Of a DNA stretch of 64,000 bases, positions 1 through 8,590 are shown one piece after another. The position numbers and the translations under genes were made by a program. Location: contig DFKY01000012.1 of NCBI GenBank assembly GCA_002374095.1, forward strand, positions 46,351-110,350. Reading direction: 5' to 3'. The notes under the pieces were generated by a model, which worked only from the letters and a program-made list of their open reading frames with translations, had not been told where the DNA came from and searched no databases. How positions within the stretch are numbered: the stretch's first letter is position 1; every line of letters begins with the position of its first letter. The DNA is from Lachnospiraceae bacterium UBA3633 (GTDB lineage Bacteria > Bacillota > Clostridia > Lachnospirales > Lachnospiraceae).

Positions 1-1
1 A

Positions 2-496
2 GTAGGTGCAACTACAGAGACTGAGATGAAAGAAGCAAAACTTCGTATGGAAGATGCATTAAACTCTACACGTGCAGCTGTAGAAGAAGGTATAGTAGCA
101 GGTGGAGGTTCAGCTTATATTCACGCTATACCAGCAGTAGAAAAACTTGTATCATCACTTGATGGTGATGAAAAAACTGGCGCAAAGATAGTACTTAAAG
201 CACTTTCTGCTCCACTTCATAAAATTGCAGAGAATGCTGGTCATGATGGATCAGTTGTTGTAGAAAAAGTAAAAAGTGAAAAAGAAGGTATGGGATTTGA
301 TGCATATAAAGAAGAGTATGTAGATATGGTAAAATCTGGAATTATAGATCCAGCAAAGGTTACAAGATCTGCTATTCAAAATGCAGCATCAATCGCAGCA
401 TCACTTCTTACAACTGAATCAGTTGTAGCAGATATAAAAGAACCAGCTCCAGCAGCACCAGCAGGTGGCATGGGCGGTATGGGCGGCATGATGTAA
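2..496 (+). CDS. groEL: Chaperonin GroEL, C-terminal part (5' end outside window)
   Basis: The frame is open from base 2 and encodes the last ~164 residues of the 60-kDa chaperonin. This is the large ring subunit that folds cytosolic proteins with GroES in an ATP-driven cycle. Visible hallmarks are the equatorial-domain stretch TRAAVEEGIVAGGG, the motif DPAKVTRSAIQNAAS, and the C-terminal Gly-Met tail (GGMGGMGGMM). A methionine at base 26 is internal to the protein and is not the start. A strong hairpin terminator follows immediately, so groEL is the last gene of its operon. The identification is secure; only the N-terminal portion is missing. Confidence 0.97.
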   Translation, partial: VGATTETEMKEAKLRMEDALNSTRAAVEEGIVAGGGSAYIHAIPAVEKLVSSLDGDEKTGAKIVLKALSAPLHKIAENAGHDGSVVVEKVKSEKEGMGFDAYKEEYVDMVKSGIIDPAKVTRSAIQNAASIAASLLTTESVVADIKEPAPAAPAGGMGGMGGMM

Positions 497-504
497 TTGA
501 TTAT

Positions 505-533
505 AAAAAAGCACCCTCGAGGGTGCTTTTTTT
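505..533. terminator. Bidirectional terminator between groEL and pyk
   Basis: A perfectly palindromic GC-rich stem (GCACCC, loop TCGA, GGGTGC) is flanked by an A-run on the left and a T-run on the right. It can therefore terminate groEL on the plus strand and the convergent aromatic/pyk operon on the minus strand. Confidence 0.92.
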
Positions 534-555
534 ATGTAAAGATAAAATTGTAGTT

Positions 556-1989
556 TTAATATACAATTTCAATTCTCATAGTATTGGTGTGAGGCTTTAT
601 CATCTTATCTTCTTTCACTATAGATCTACCAAAGGCGACAACAACAGTGTCGCCTATTTTTATGTGTCCTGCATCACGAAGTTGTACTATAGCATCACCC
701 ACTATAGCATCTGATTCATCAGGTCTATCAAAAACTACAGGGGTAACGCCATAGTAAAGCATAAGTTGCCTTACTACAGTTTCATTTTTAGATAGTGCAT
801 ATATTGGCTCATTTGGTTTATACTTTGATATGACTTTTGCAGTGTGTCCTGTGATTGATGGAGCAATTATAGCAGTTGCTTTTAATTCATTTGCTGCTAC
901 AGTTATACTTTTACATACAGTATTGGTTATGGTTTGGTTTATACCTGTCTGATATAGATCAAGAATTCTATGCTGATTGTTGATGTGAGATTCTGTTTCT
1001 ATAGCGATATCATGCATAGTGTGTACAGCCTCTACAGGGTATTTTCCATTGGCTGTTTCCCCACTCAACATTATGACATCTGTGCCATCATATATAGCAT
1101 TTGCTACATCAGTTACTTCTGCACGAGTAGGGCGAGGGTTTTCAATCATTGAGTCAAGCATCTGAGTTGCTGTGATTACGACTTTGCCTTTTTCATTGCA
1201 CTTCTTTATAAGTTGCTTTTGGAGATAAGGCACTTCTGTGGCATTTACTTCTACGCCAAGATCACCTCTTGCAACCATTATCCCATCTGCAGCCTCAATG
1301 ATTTCGTCCATATTTTCTATGCCTTCAGCATTTTCTATTTTTGCTATGACTAGCATAGAAGCATTTTCTTTTTTTAGTATTTCTCTTATTTCTTTTATGC
1401 AGCTTGCAGATCTCACAAATGATGCGGCAATTATATCAAAACCTTCTTTTATACCAAAATGTATATCGTTTATATCTTTTTCAGTTAGATCAGGGAGCTT
1501 TATTTTGACACCTGGAAGGTTTACACCTTTATGTTCACCTAAAACACCACCTGTTATGACTTTGCAAGTTAGAGCATCTTTAGATTTGGCTGTAACTTTT
1601 AGGTCTATTTTTCCATCGTCTATAAGTATGGTATCAGAGACATTGACATCACTAGTTATGCCACTATATGTTACTGATATAGTGTCTTTTGTGCATAATG
1701 TATCAGTAGTGACTATTTTGACCTCACTTCCTTCTAAAAGATTAATTCTTTCGCCATTTTCATTTAAGCCAGTTCTTATCTCAGGCCCTTTTGTATCAAG
1801 AAGTGCAGGTATTGGACGACCAAGCTCTACTCTTATTTTTTTAAGTAAGTTTAATTTATTCAAATGTTCGTCATATGAACCATGTGAAAAATTAAACCTT
1901 CCTACATCCATATACTTAGCCATCTCTTTTAGAGTCTCATAGTTTTCAGCATTGGGGCCAAGTGTACATATTATCTTTGTTCTTCTCAA
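556..1989 (-). CDS. pyk: Pyruvate kinase
   Basis: Cytosolic glycolytic enzyme that transfers phosphate from phosphoenolpyruvate to ADP. The 477-residue length is normal for the short form without the extra C-terminal PEP-utiliser domain of Bacillus enzymes. Visible motifs include the substrate loop DTKGPEIRTG, the active-site segment VIAKIENAEGIENMDEI, MVARGDLGVEV and ITATQMLDSM. The start is TTG (MRRTKI), preceded by AAGGAAGG at about 8 nt; this ribosome site overlaps the end of the DAHP synthase gene. It is the last gene of the aromatic operon, 5 bp behind DAHP synthase. A PEP-consuming glycolytic gene co-transcribed with a PEP-consuming biosynthetic gene is notable. A ppdK gene for the reverse interconversion lies 35 kb away. 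Confidence 0.96.
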   Translation of the reverse strand: MRRTKIICTLGPNAENYETLKEMAKYMDVGRFNFSHGSYDEHLNKLNLLKKIRVELGRPIPALLDTKGPEIRTGLNENGERINLLEGSEVKIVTTDTLCTKDTISVTYSGITSDVNVSDTILIDDGKIDLKVTAKSKDALTCKVITGGVLGEHKGVNLPGVKIKLPDLTEKDINDIHFGIKEGFDIIAASFVRSASCIKEIREILKKENASMLVIAKIENAEGIENMDEIIEAADGIMVARGDLGVEVNATEVPYLQKQLIKKCNEKGKVVITATQMLDSMIENPRPTRAEVTDVANAIYDGTDVIMLSGETANGKYPVEAVHTMHDIAIETESHINNQHRILDLYQTGINQTITNTVCKSITVAANELKATAIIAPSITGHTAKVISKYKPNEPIYALSKNETVVRQLMLYYGVTPVVFDRPDESDAIVGDAIVQLRDAGHIKIGDTVVVAFGRSIVKEDKMIKPHTNTMRIEIVY

Positions 1990-1994
1990 AATTA

Positions 1995-3047
1995 TTACCT
2001 TCCTTTATTTTTATTTCTGATATGTGCAATTTCGCGTATTAAGTCTTTTGATTTTTCCCAACCAAGACATGGATCAGTGATAGATTTTCCATACACACCT
2101 TCTTCAATTTTTTGGTTTCCATCTTCTATATATGATTCAATCATGAGACCTTTTATAAGATCATTTATTTTCTTATTTTCTGTCATGGAGTGTAAGATTT
2201 CTTTTGCTATACGGATTTGCTCCATATATTTTTTTCCACTATTGGAATGATTACAATCAATAATTACTGCAGGATTTAAAAACTTTTCTTTGTCGTATAT
2301 ATTTGCAAGAATATTAAGAGTTTCATAATGATAATTCTCATGTGATTCACCATGATGATTGACATATCCTCTAAGTATAGCATGTGCGAGAGGGTTTCCT
2401 TTAGTCATAGCTTCAAAGTTGCGATAGATAAAAGTATGAGGGCTTTCTGCTGCTTTTATAGCATTGAGCATGACAGAAAAGTCCCCTGAAGTAGGATTTT
2501 TCATACCGACAGGGATGTCTATGCCACTTGCTGTGAGTCTGTGTTGCTGATTTTCTACTGATCTTGCACCAACCGCTACATAACTAAGAAGATCTGATAA
2601 GTAACTGTGATTCTCTGGATAAAGCATCTCGTCTGCACAAGAAAAACCTGTCTCTGCAAGTGCCGTAAGATGAAGTCTTCTTATACCTATTATACCTTTT
2701 AACATGTCGGGAGCTTCATTTGGATTTGGCTGATGTAGCATACCTTTATATCCTTCCCCAGTTGTGCGAGGTTTGTTGGTATAGATGCGAGGTATGATTA
2801 CAAGCTCCTTTTTTACTATATCCTCATCAGCAACAGTTCTAAGCCTTTTTATATAGTCAATTACTGCGTCTTCTCTATCAGCAGAGCAAGGACCTATGAT
2901 AAGTAGAAACTTATCTGATTTTCCAGTGAGCACATCTTTAATCATTAAGTCATTGATTTTTTTCTTTTCTGCAAGATCTGCAGGGACTGGATACATGTTT
3001 TTAATTTCTTGAGGTGTGGGTAGTTGTCGGTTAAAAGTTATGTTCAT
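1995..3047 (-). CDS. aroF: 3-deoxy-D-arabino-heptulosonate 7-phosphate (DAHP) synthase, class I
   Basis: First committed step of the shikimate pathway: condenses phosphoenolpyruvate with erythrose 4-phosphate. The 350-residue protein is of the AroF/G/H (class I alpha) type. Recognisable motifs are IIGPCSAD, KPRTTGEGYKG, VGARSVENQQHR, GMKNPTSGD, IDCNHSNS and YGKSITDPCLGW, which hold the metal and PEP ligands. It has an AGAAAGGA ribosome site just before its ATG. It sits seventh in the aromatic operon, between tyrA and pyk. In this family allosteric inhibition by Phe or Tyr is common, but which one applies here cannot be read from the sequence. Confidence 0.95.
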   Translation of the reverse strand: MNITFNRQLPTPQEIKNMYPVPADLAEKKKINDLMIKDVLTGKSDKFLLIIGPCSADREDAVIDYIKRLRTVADEDIVKKELVIIPRIYTNKPRTTGEGYKGMLHQPNPNEAPDMLKGIIGIRRLHLTALAETGFSCADEMLYPENHSYLSDLLSYVAVGARSVENQQHRLTASGIDIPVGMKNPTSGDFSVMLNAIKAAESPHTFIYRNFEAMTKGNPLAHAILRGYVNHHGESHENYHYETLNILANIYDKEKFLNPAVIIDCNHSNSGKKYMEQIRIAKEILHSMTENKKINDLIKGLMIESYIEDGNQKIEEGVYGKSITDPCLGWEKSKDLIREIAHIRNKNKGR

Positions 3048-3062
3048 AATGTTCCTTTCTAA

Positions 3063-3914
3063 TTATTTGTTGAAGAATTTGCGATGCTCTGTGGAGATAC
3101 GCATCATTTTTTTAATATTTTCATCATCGCCATCTGATATAAAACTTCGAAGTTCTGACATTTTATTTATAAATATGTCTATCTCTTTTAGCAGAGAAGA
3201 CTTGTTCATAAGAAAAAGTTCTGTCCACATATTTTCATTGATATTGGCTATTCTTGTCAGATCTCTAAAAGAATCACCAGTATAGTCTACGAGTTTTTTA
3301 GAGTCTTTGCAAGTCATAAGAGATACTGCGATACAATGAGTAAGTTGTGATAAGAAAGCAATCATCTCGTCGTGTTCTTTTGGCGATAGGATAGATATAT
3401 TTCTAAAATGGAGAGCTTCGCCAATCTCTCTTGCAAAAGCGATACCTAAGTCTGTGTTTTTATCAGTTGGGGTTATGATATAATTTGCATTTTCAAAGAT
3501 AGCACTATCAGCATTTTTGATACCATATACTTCTTTTCCTGCCATAGGATGGGCAGGGATAAACTCAGCTTTGCTAGATAGTATATTTTGTATATCATAG
3601 ACGATAGATTCTTTGATGCCTGTGGTGTCAGTGATGATAGAACCTTCTTTTATATATTTCACATATTTTTCTATATATTCTTTAAATGTATTGGGATAGA
3701 GAGAAAAGATAATTCTATCAAATTGTGATAAGAAATCTTTTGTGAGAGTTTCAGTTCCATCAACAATGTAGCCATTACTTTTTGCGTAGGCTATAGTATT
3801 TTTATCTTTATCACATGCATAAACTTTATAGCCACACTTTGTAAGCCCCATAGCATATGATCCACCAATTAAACCAAGACCTATTATCAAAATTTTATCA
3901 TTAGTTTTATTCAT
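3063..3914 (-). CDS. tyrA: Prephenate dehydrogenase
   Basis: NAD(P)-dependent oxidative decarboxylation of prephenate to 4-hydroxyphenylpyruvate, the tyrosine branch. The 283-residue protein opens with a Rossmann fingerprint (LIIGLGLIGGSYA). It carries HPMAGKEVYG and the conserved helix with SQLTHCIAVSLM, both typical of TyrA. There is no chorismate mutase or C-terminal ACT domain, so it is the short monofunctional form; mutase activity comes from pheA in the same operon. No clear Shine-Dalgarno precedes the ATG. Instead a TATAAT lies on the coding strand only 11 nt upstream (3926-3931), so a nearly leaderless internal transcript is possible. Confidence 0.93.
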   Translation of the reverse strand: MNKTNDKILIIGLGLIGGSYAMGLTKCGYKVYACDKDKNTIAYAKSNGYIVDGTETLTKDFLSQFDRIIFSLYPNTFKEYIEKYVKYIKEGSIITDTTGIKESIVYDIQNILSSKAEFIPAHPMAGKEVYGIKNADSAIFENANYIITPTDKNTDLGIAFAREIGEALHFRNISILSPKEHDEMIAFLSQLTHCIAVSLMTCKDSKKLVDYTGDSFRDLTRIANINENMWTELFLMNKSSLLKEIDIFINKMSELRSFISDGDDENIKKMMRISTEHRKFFNK

Positions 3915-3959
3915 ATATAATATATATTATAGCATGGTTACAAAAAAAAAATATAATGT

Positions 3960-5180
3960 TTATGAGATTATGGCACCAAGTTTTTCGAGGTCGCGTAAAA
4001 AGCTAGGGTAACTTTTTTTGATGCAGTCAATATTATCAATAGCTACGTCAAATTGAGTAGATAGAAGACTAAGTGACATAGCTATCCTGTGGTCGTTGTG
4101 TGAGTCAAGGTTTTCTTTTGGAGCACAAAGTTTTTTATTCTCTACAATTATCTCGTTGTCTTTTACATCTATAGAAGCATTGCATTTTGAAAGCTCTTTT
4201 GCTATAGCAGTGCCCCTGTCGCTTTCTTTTATCTTAAGCCTTGATGTCCCTATAAATCTTGCACCATGCTTCATAGCAGCAAATGTGATAAGTATGGGAC
4301 CAAGGTCTATAGAATTACTTATGTCAATAGTGGTGTATCCTTCATCTAATCTTTCAAAGTATTCTTTATATATCTTGTCCGCTTGGATGGAATCTTTATT
4401 TAATCCAGTCAATCTGACATTACTTCCAAAATAATTAAATGCATCTATGAAAGCCGCATTGGAGAAGTCGCCTTCAATGGAGAAATTTTTTGCCTTGTAT
4501 GATTGGTTGCCAGGGATTATAAATGTGGGTTTGGACAGGTCGTCCTTGCTGCTTGATTCGCTTTGAGTTATGTTGATGCCGTATTGCGATAGGACATCAA
4601 GTGTCATATAGACATAGTCTCTGCTCTCGAGTTTGGTGGTCAGATGTATCTCGCTATCTTTTGGCAAAATAGGAAGAGCGTATAAAAGTCCTGAGATAAA
4701 CTGAGAGCTTACATTGCCTGTAAGAGTAAAGATGCCAGGTGATAGAATTCCTTTAGACTTTATGCTATATCTTTCTTTATAAAAAGTTATGTATTTAAAT
4801 ATTTCTTCGTATATACTTATGCCTCTTTCTATAAGTCTTTCGCTTCCTATAAATGTAGCATTATCATATTTGGTTAAAGCTATAGGAAGAAAAATCCTAA
4901 GAGTAGAGCCTGATTCATTGCAGTCAAATGTAGGATCAAAGTTTTTGCTACATCCTTTAGAAAACACAACTTTGTGATTTTCAAAATCTCTATTTGCGAG
5001 CTTACCGTATGCATGTATGCAATTTAGTGTGGCTACTATATCATCACTAAAATCAACATTTGTGATAGTGCTTTCGTTATCTGATAGTGCAGAAGCCATG
5101 AGATATCTATGCGCATAGCTTTTGCTTGGTGGAGCAATAATAGTCCCAGAAAGTGTAGATTTTTTGATAGTTTTAATCAT
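3960..5180 (-). CDS. aroA: 3-phosphoshikimate 1-carboxyvinyltransferase (EPSP synthase)
   Basis: Transfers enolpyruvyl from PEP to shikimate 3-phosphate, the sixth step to chorismate. The protein has 406 residues, slightly short for the family (about 420-430). Motifs seen are PPSKSYAHRYLMA at the N-terminus, the NESGSTLRIFLPIAL segment, ESRDYVYMTLDVL and KESDRGTAIAKEL near the C-terminal domain. Whether it is a glyphosate-tolerant class II type was not resolved from the residues. Its start lies 2 bp from the end of the aroE-aroK gene, which indicates tight coupling. Confidence 0.94.
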   Translation of the reverse strand: MIKTIKKSTLSGTIIAPPSKSYAHRYLMASALSDNESTITNVDFSDDIVATLNCIHAYGKLANRDFENHKVVFSKGCSKNFDPTFDCNESGSTLRIFLPIALTKYDNATFIGSERLIERGISIYEEIFKYITFYKERYSIKSKGILSPGIFTLTGNVSSQFISGLLYALPILPKDSEIHLTTKLESRDYVYMTLDVLSQYGINITQSESSSKDDLSKPTFIIPGNQSYKAKNFSIEGDFSNAAFIDAFNYFGSNVRLTGLNKDSIQADKIYKEYFERLDEGYTTIDISNSIDLGPILITFAAMKHGARFIGTSRLKIKESDRGTAIAKELSKCNASIDVKDNEIIVENKKLCAPKENLDSHNDHRIAMSLSLLSTQFDVAIDNIDCIKKSYPSFLRDLEKLGAIIS

Positions 5181-5182
5181 AC

Positions 5183-6460
5183 TTATATTTCATATTCTTT
5201 TGCTATAAGATTTACTCGTTCTTTTTCGTCAAGATCCCCATCAATCTCCACATCACAAGTTTTCTTATATATAGGAAGCCTTTCGTCATACTTTTTCTTA
5301 AGTTCTGCATAATTATTTGTGAGTGGTCTATCTTTATCTGGGTGCAATAGAGCTATTGATCTATTCATAAAATATATCTTACCATTGAGCTTTAGATTGG
5401 TTACATTTTCGTCGCGTAGTATAGCACCACCGCCAGTAGCGATAACTACTTTATTTTTGAGTGAGATATCTTTTATAACTTTTGCCTCTACATCACGGAA
5501 ACTTTCTTCACCATATTTTTCAATATAAGTTTTTATACTTTGGTTAATTTCTTTTTCTATGAGAGTGTCTATATCAATAAACTCAAGACCAAGTCTACTT
5601 GCTACTTTTTTTCCTATCGTTGTCTTGCCGCATGTAGGCATACCAGTAAGGACGATATTTTGCTTTTCTTTTAAACAGCTTTTATATATTTTTTGACAAA
5701 TGATATCAGACTTAGTGTTATAGAAAAGTTTATTTTTTTCACCTTTGAAAATACAGCTTGCATAGTAAGCTTGAGCAATAAGCATATATAAGCCTGATGC
5801 AGTTTTTACACCAAGTTTTTCTGCTTCTATCAAAAGTTTTGTGCGAAGTGGGTTATATACGACATCTATTACAGCTTTAAGATTTTTAAATTTTGATGGG
5901 TCAATTAGCAGAGAGTCGTCAGCATGAGGGTACATACCATTTGATGTAGTATTGACTATAATTTCTATATCGTCATAAATCTTTGGTATATCGTCATACA
6001 ATATGTCGCCTTTTATCTTAGATGTCTCTCTATATGCTTTGTATATTTTTGGTTGCATATCATTGCTTCTTTTGTTCGCGAAGGCATGGTATGCAGTATT
6101 GGAAGTGCCGCCTGTCCCAAGAATCAGGACATTGCCATGTGGGTTAATTTGAAAATTGGAAAATGTAGCAGTGATGCCGAGCACATCCGTATTATATCCG
6201 ATGAGTTTCCCATTGTCATTTACAATAGTATTGACGGCGCTTATTGCTTTTGTACTATCGCTTATAGAATCAAGATATGGTATTACTTTTTGCTTATATG
6301 GAATAGTAACATTGATTCCCTTAAAGTCCCTTTTTTTCATGAATGTATCAAAAGAAGATTCATCCAGTTCGTATAGTTCATACTTATAGTCTGCGAGAAA
6401 AGAATGAATATTTTTTGAAAAACTATGTTTTAGTGGGTAACCGATTAATCCAAAATCCAT
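5183..6460 (-). CDS. aroE/aroK: Bifunctional shikimate dehydrogenase / shikimate kinase fusion
   Basis: Two consecutive pathway enzymes in one 425-residue chain. Residues ~1-255 are shikimate dehydrogenase: LIGYPLKHSFS at the start, NVTIPYKQKV with the catalytic Lys, and the nucleotide fold LILGTGGTSNTAYHA. Residues ~265-425 are shikimate kinase: P-loop TGMPTCGKTTIG, FIDIDTLIE, the ATGGGAI motif and the RPLTNNYAELKKKYDERLP lid region. A linker of about 15-20 residues joins them. The order matches flux through the pathway (dehydroshikimate to shikimate to shikimate 3-phosphate). AroD and AroC activities are not encoded in this window. Confidence 0.95.
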   Translation of the reverse strand: MDFGLIGYPLKHSFSKNIHSFLADYKYELYELDESSFDTFMKKRDFKGINVTIPYKQKVIPYLDSISDSTKAISAVNTIVNDNGKLIGYNTDVLGITATFSNFQINPHGNVLILGTGGTSNTAYHAFANKRSNDMQPKIYKAYRETSKIKGDILYDDIPKIYDDIEIIVNTTSNGMYPHADDSLLIDPSKFKNLKAVIDVVYNPLRTKLLIEAEKLGVKTASGLYMLIAQAYYASCIFKGEKNKLFYNTKSDIICQKIYKSCLKEKQNIVLTGMPTCGKTTIGKKVASRLGLEFIDIDTLIEKEINQSIKTYIEKYGEESFRDVEAKVIKDISLKNKVVIATGGGAILRDENVTNLKLNGKIYFMNRSIALLHPDKDRPLTNNYAELKKKYDERLPIYKKTCDVEIDGDLDEKERVNLIAKEYEI

Positions 6461-6466
6461 AATTTC

Positions 6467-7471
6467 TTATAGTATAGCTGCTATATCATGTAAGCCAATA
6501 TTTATAATTTTGTAGCTTCCAATCTTGTCTACTTGAATAGTAGAAATCATATCATTTTTTGCCTTTTTGTCATGTTTTATAAGTTTTATAATTTTTCTTT
6601 TATCTATTTTGCATGATGTGGGCAAATTATAATGCAGAAGAGCTGATTCTATTTTAGATTTTGCTTCTTCGCTTGAAAAGAAAAGCATACCTATACCTAC
6701 ACATTCACCATGAAGAAGCTTATAATTCATACTTTCCTCTATGGCATGACCAATTGTATGTCCAAAATTTAAAACTTTTCTTAGGCCCTTTTCTTTTTCG
6801 TCTTTTTCAACTACTCGTTTTTTTAGTATAAGTGATTTATATATAATATTCTCTGAATTTTTAATGATATCATCACAGCTGCAAAGAAATCCAAAGAAAT
6901 TCTTATCGAATGTTGCTGCCATCTTGATTGATTCTACAATGCCACTATTTAGTTCTCTTTTTGGAAGAGTCTTTAATACATCAGTGTCTATAAGGACACT
7001 CTTTGGTTGATAAAAAGTACCTATAATATTTTTTATTTTTGTGACATTGATAGCGGTCTTGCCACCAATTGATGAGTCAACTTGTGATAGGAGAGTTGTA
7101 GGGACATTGTAAAAGTCTATACCACGCATGTAAGTGCTTGCAGCAAATCCTGCCATGTCACCAACCATGCCTCCGCCGATGGCGACAATAGCATCAGATC
7201 TGTCAAATCTATATGAAATCAGGGTTTGTATTATTTTTAGATAGTTTTTATAGTTTTTGTTTTTCTCGCCATGTTTTATGACTACGATGTATGCTTTTTG
7301 AGATTTTGATTTAATTTTTTGTACATATTTTTTAGGAATGTTGTCATCAGTAACTATAAGAACCTTTCTTTTGAGATCAAGATATTTTTCTGCATGGGAA
7401 AGAGAGCCACGACCTATGGTTATATTATATGAGCTTTTCCCTAAATTAACTTTTATAACTTTATTTTCCAT
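6467..7471 (-). CDS. aroB: 3-dehydroquinate synthase
   Basis: Converts DAHP to 3-dehydroquinate with NAD and a divalent metal. The 334 residues include the NAD/glycerol-dehydrogenase-like core: IAIGGGMVGDMAGFAASTYMRG, VPTTLLSQVDSSIGGKTAIN, and metal-binding LNFGHTIGHAIE followed by HGECVGIGM. Length is near the family norm (~350). The gene has a weak ribosome site and lies 6 bp upstream of aroE-aroK, consistent with co-translation inside the operon. Confidence 0.95.
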   Translation of the reverse strand: MENKVIKVNLGKSSYNITIGRGSLSHAEKYLDLKRKVLIVTDDNIPKKYVQKIKSKSQKAYIVVIKHGEKNKNYKNYLKIIQTLISYRFDRSDAIVAIGGGMVGDMAGFAASTYMRGIDFYNVPTTLLSQVDSSIGGKTAINVTKIKNIIGTFYQPKSVLIDTDVLKTLPKRELNSGIVESIKMAATFDKNFFGFLCSCDDIIKNSENIIYKSLILKKRVVEKDEKEKGLRKVLNFGHTIGHAIEESMNYKLLHGECVGIGMLFFSSEEAKSKIESALLHYNLPTSCKIDKRKIIKLIKHDKKAKNDMISTIQVDKIGSYKIINIGLHDIAAIL

Positions 7472-7488
7472 ATTTTTTAAGTTTTCTT

Positions 7489-8574
7489 TTAGATAAGATA
7501 GTTTCCTACAATTTTTAGTCTATCACAAAATGCTTTAAGAGCAGTAAGCATATTTTTTGCATCATCCGAATCAAGATCACCCTCTATCTCACAAAAGAAA
7601 TAGTATGACCACATAAGGTCCTTCATAGGGCGACTTCGAAGGTTTCTCATATTGAAACCATGTGCACCTATGATATCAAGACATTTTGCAAGAGCGCCTG
7701 CCACATTTTTTACAGTAAATACCATTATGAAATTTTTCTTTGATGCTCCTACATTTGTGAAGTTTGCAAGAGTTCTTGAAAATGACGCAAATCGGGTGGT
7801 GTTTAATTCAGCATTGTTGATTTTTTCACTTAAGATTGTGAGACCATAGACATTGGCTGTCTCTTTACTTGCTATCACAGCCATAGTTTTATCGTTTGAA
7901 TCCTTTAATCTTTTTGCTGCAAAAGCAGTATTGACTTCTTCAATAGTTTTAAAATTGTGATTTTCTATAAACTTTGAGCATTGGGCTAGTGCTTGGGGGT
8001 GAGACACCACGATTTCTATGTCAGAAAGCTTTACCCCTTCTTTTGCTATAAGATTATGTTCAACTTCAAGGTCGTAAATTCTATTGATATAGAGTGTGCC
8101 TGAAAAGATAAGATCCATGACTTCTCCTACATCTCCAGCGAATGAGTTTTCTATAGGGAGTACAGCTCTATCGGCTGTGCCATTTTCAACAGATGAGTAA
8201 GCTTTAGAAAAATTACTGCTACCTATAAGCTCACAATTTGGATACATCCGAGATGCGGCAATGTACCCATAGGCCCCCTCTATGCCACTATAAGTAACCT
8301 TAAGCCCAGAGAGAAGGCTTCTTTGATATTCTTTAGATACATTTAAAAGATTTTTAAGGTATGTTATATAGTAGTCCTTAATCTGACTATCTTCTATAAG
8401 TTTTGAATTGTTTTCGATGACATATTCTTCTCTACTTGCATCAAAGATAGGTAGAGAATTTGCTTTTTTATATTCTGCGATTTCTTTACAAATCTTCATC
8501 CTTTTGACAAATAGATCAGTCATTTCTTTGTCGATTTCGTTTACTTTGTTTCTTAGATTTTTGATGTCTTCCAT
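7489..8574 (-). CDS. pheA: P-protein: chorismate mutase / prephenate dehydratase
   Basis: Makes phenylpyruvate from chorismate in two steps. Residues ~1-85 are an AroQ-type helical chorismate mutase (MEDIKNLRNKVNEIDKEM, RMKICKEIAEYK). The middle is the periplasmic-binding-like prephenate dehydratase (GIEGAYGYIAA, LPIENSFAGDVGEV, VVSHPQALAQC, NTTRFASF). The end is an ACT domain with AGALAKCLDIIGAHGFNMRNLRSRP, the usual phenylalanine feedback site. I place the start at 8574 because AGAAAGGA lies just upstream and the gene then no longer overlaps the aminotransferase stop at 8591; a longer frame begins at 8637 without such a site. Confidence 0.93.
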   Translation of the reverse strand: MEDIKNLRNKVNEIDKEMTDLFVKRMKICKEIAEYKKANSLPIFDASREEYVIENNSKLIEDSQIKDYYITYLKNLLNVSKEYQRSLLSGLKVTYSGIEGAYGYIAASRMYPNCELIGSSNFSKAYSSVENGTADRAVLPIENSFAGDVGEVMDLIFSGTLYINRIYDLEVEHNLIAKEGVKLSDIEIVVSHPQALAQCSKFIENHNFKTIEEVNTAFAAKRLKDSNDKTMAVIASKETANVYGLTILSEKINNAELNTTRFASFSRTLANFTNVGASKKNFIMVFTVKNVAGALAKCLDIIGAHGFNMRNLRSRPMKDLMWSYYFFCEIEGDLDSDDAKNMLTALKAFCDRLKIVGNYLI

Positions 8575-8590
8575 ATTAATCCTTTCTATA

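Noticed and set aside
1238..1942. 234-codon plus-strand frame opposite pyk
   Set aside because: Pyruvate kinase motifs on the minus strand account for this DNA; the plus frame is low-complexity Ser/Phe/Ile.
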